Assembly (NCBI GenBank): GCA_030044325.1
Contig: JASHWA010000024.1
Coordinates: 1-6,290 of the forward strand
DNA length: 6,290 nt
Direction: 5' to 3'
Source: Bryobacteraceae bacterium
Lineage (GTDB): Bacteria; Acidobacteriota; Terriglobia; Bryobacterales; Bryobacteraceae
In this document: positions 6,131 to 6,290 of the stretch, one piece after another
How positions within the stretch are numbered: the first letter of the stretch is position 1
How the letters are laid out: every line of letters starts with the position of its first letter
Program-made: the position numbers and the translations under genes
Notes under the pieces: model-generated
Told to the model about the DNA's origin: nothing
Database searches by the model: none
Seen by the model: the letters and a program-made list of their open reading frames with translations, nothing else

Positions 6131-6133
6131 CCT
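6130..6133 (-). promoter_or_regulatory. Shine-Dalgarno site of the oxidoreductase gene
   Basis: AGGA on the minus strand is seven bases before the ATG at 6122-6120. A fuller AGGAGG at 6144-6139 lies 16 bases away, too far for this start, but is well spaced for the three-codon mini-ORF at 6130-6119. Confidence 0.6.
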
Positions 6134-6144
6134 AACCGCCTCCT

Positions 6145-6163
6145 GAATCCTGATTCCCGATTC
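6145..6163. repeat. Short GATTC/GAATC repeat cluster
   Basis: The unit GAATC/GATTC occurs three times: GAATC 6145-6149 and GATTC 6152-6156 as an inverted pair with a two-base spacer, then GATTC again at 6159-6163 as a direct copy. On the minus strand this reads as GGAATC-GGGAATC-AGGATTC. It is low-complexity intergenic sequence between the oxidoreductase start and the G-rich repeat. Confidence 0.5.
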
Positions 6164-6173
6164 CTGGCGCCAG
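6164..6173. repeat. Perfect 10-bp palindrome CTGGCGCCAG
   Basis: A perfect palindrome about 42 bases upstream of the oxidoreductase start on the minus strand, next to the GATTC cluster. It could be a small regulator site or chance; no promoter boxes with sound spacing could be assigned around it. Confidence 0.3.
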
Positions 6174-6208
6174 AAAATTTCCCCCGTTTTCAACCACATC
6201 CGTATTTG

Positions 6209-6234
6209 CTCCCCACTCCCAACTCCCCACTCCC
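6209..6234. repeat. 12-bp tandem direct repeat with G-quadruplex potential on the minus strand
   Basis: CTCCCCACTCCC occurs at 6209-6220 and exactly again at 6223-6234, separated by AA. On the minus strand (sense for the oxidoreductase gene) the region 6234-6211 gives four G-runs of 3, 4, 3 and 4 with loops AGT, AGTT and AGT, which fits the usual G-quadruplex pattern. It lies about 90-110 bases upstream of the oxidoreductase start and just before the putative GTG gene on the plus strand. Confidence 0.65.
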
Positions 6235-6249
6235 TGCTACCAAATAATC

Positions 6250-6255
6250 AAGGAG
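6250..6255 (+). promoter_or_regulatory. Shine-Dalgarno site of the divergent gene at the right edge
   Basis: AAGGAG lies five bases before a GTG at 6261, directly after an AT-rich patch (CAAATAATCA). It is the best match to the consensus on the plus strand in this stretch and is the main reason for proposing a gene start here. Confidence 0.5.
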
Positions 6256-6260
6256 TCCAC

Positions 6261-6290
6261 GTGCTCTTCCAACGGAGGACGGGATCGGCC
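6261..6290 (+). CDS. Possible 5' end of a divergent gene, GTG start, cut by window edge
   Basis: Ten open codons read MLFQRRTGSA from a GTG at 6261 to the window end, preceded by AAGGAG at a five-base spacing. No family can be recognised from so few residues. The case for a gene rests on the ribosome binding site, the GTG and the non-coding leader to its left. If real, it is transcribed away from the oxidoreductase gene and shares the 138-base intergenic region with it. A chance ORF remains quite possible. Confidence 0.4.
   Translation, partial: MLFQRRTGSA

Noticed and set aside
6187..6192. Minus-strand TTGAAA as a -35 box for the oxidoreductase operon
   Set aside because: At 17 bases downstream the sequence is GC-rich (GCGCCA) with no -10-like hexamer, so no promoter is called.

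Overview
The window carries two converging gene blocks from a GC-rich (roughly 60% by eye) bacterium. The best guess is an Acidobacteriota member or a similar soil lineage. This rests on a joined trp-aro gene order, a MacB-type ABC pair, a Tat-signal Gfo/Idh/MocA oxidoreductase, and AATC/GGGAG-type simple repeats between genes. It is an inference from style and gene content; no marker gene is present to settle it.

Plus strand, 1-3143: a tightly packed aromatic amino acid operon. It reads the 3' end of trpB (tryptophan synthase beta), trpA (alpha), a stand-alone AroQ-class chorismate mutase, a type I-beta DAHP synthase (aroF) with an N-terminal regulatory domain, and tyrA (prephenate dehydrogenase). 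Genes are joined by an ATGA overlap (trpA/mutase), a zero-base junction (aroF/tyrA) and a 19-base trpB-trpA gap spanned by a seven-codon mini-ORF. The only larger gap is 36 bases, in front of aroF, and it holds a strong Shine-Dalgarno site and a short imperfect palindrome. Functionally the block combines the last step of tryptophan synthesis, the entry step of the shikimate pathway, and two steps of the phenylalanine/tyrosine branch. All catalytic residues I could place by comparison with characterised homologues are present.

Minus strand, 6122-3138: read in transcription order, a Tat-signal Gfo/Idh/MocA oxidoreductase, a MacB/FtsX-type ABC permease starting with TTG, and its LolD/MacB-type ATPase (8-base overlap with the permease). 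The spacing suggests one transcript. The ATPase meets tyrA tail to tail with a 6-base overlap: the palindrome CTATAG supplies the stop codon of both genes and sits inside a larger inverted repeat.

Right end, 6123-6290: a non-coding, pyrimidine-rich stretch with short repeats, a predicted G-quadruplex on the minus strand and a three-codon upstream mini-ORF abutting the oxidoreductase start. A likely GTG start of a divergent plus-strand gene runs off the end. No RNA genes, insertion sequences, CRISPR arrays or attachment sites were seen, and no gene-free stretch exceeds 300 bases. Nothing here amounts to a clear new system; the points most worth a second look are the shared palindromic stop, the mini-ORFs at gene junctions and the repeat/G-quadruplex leader.
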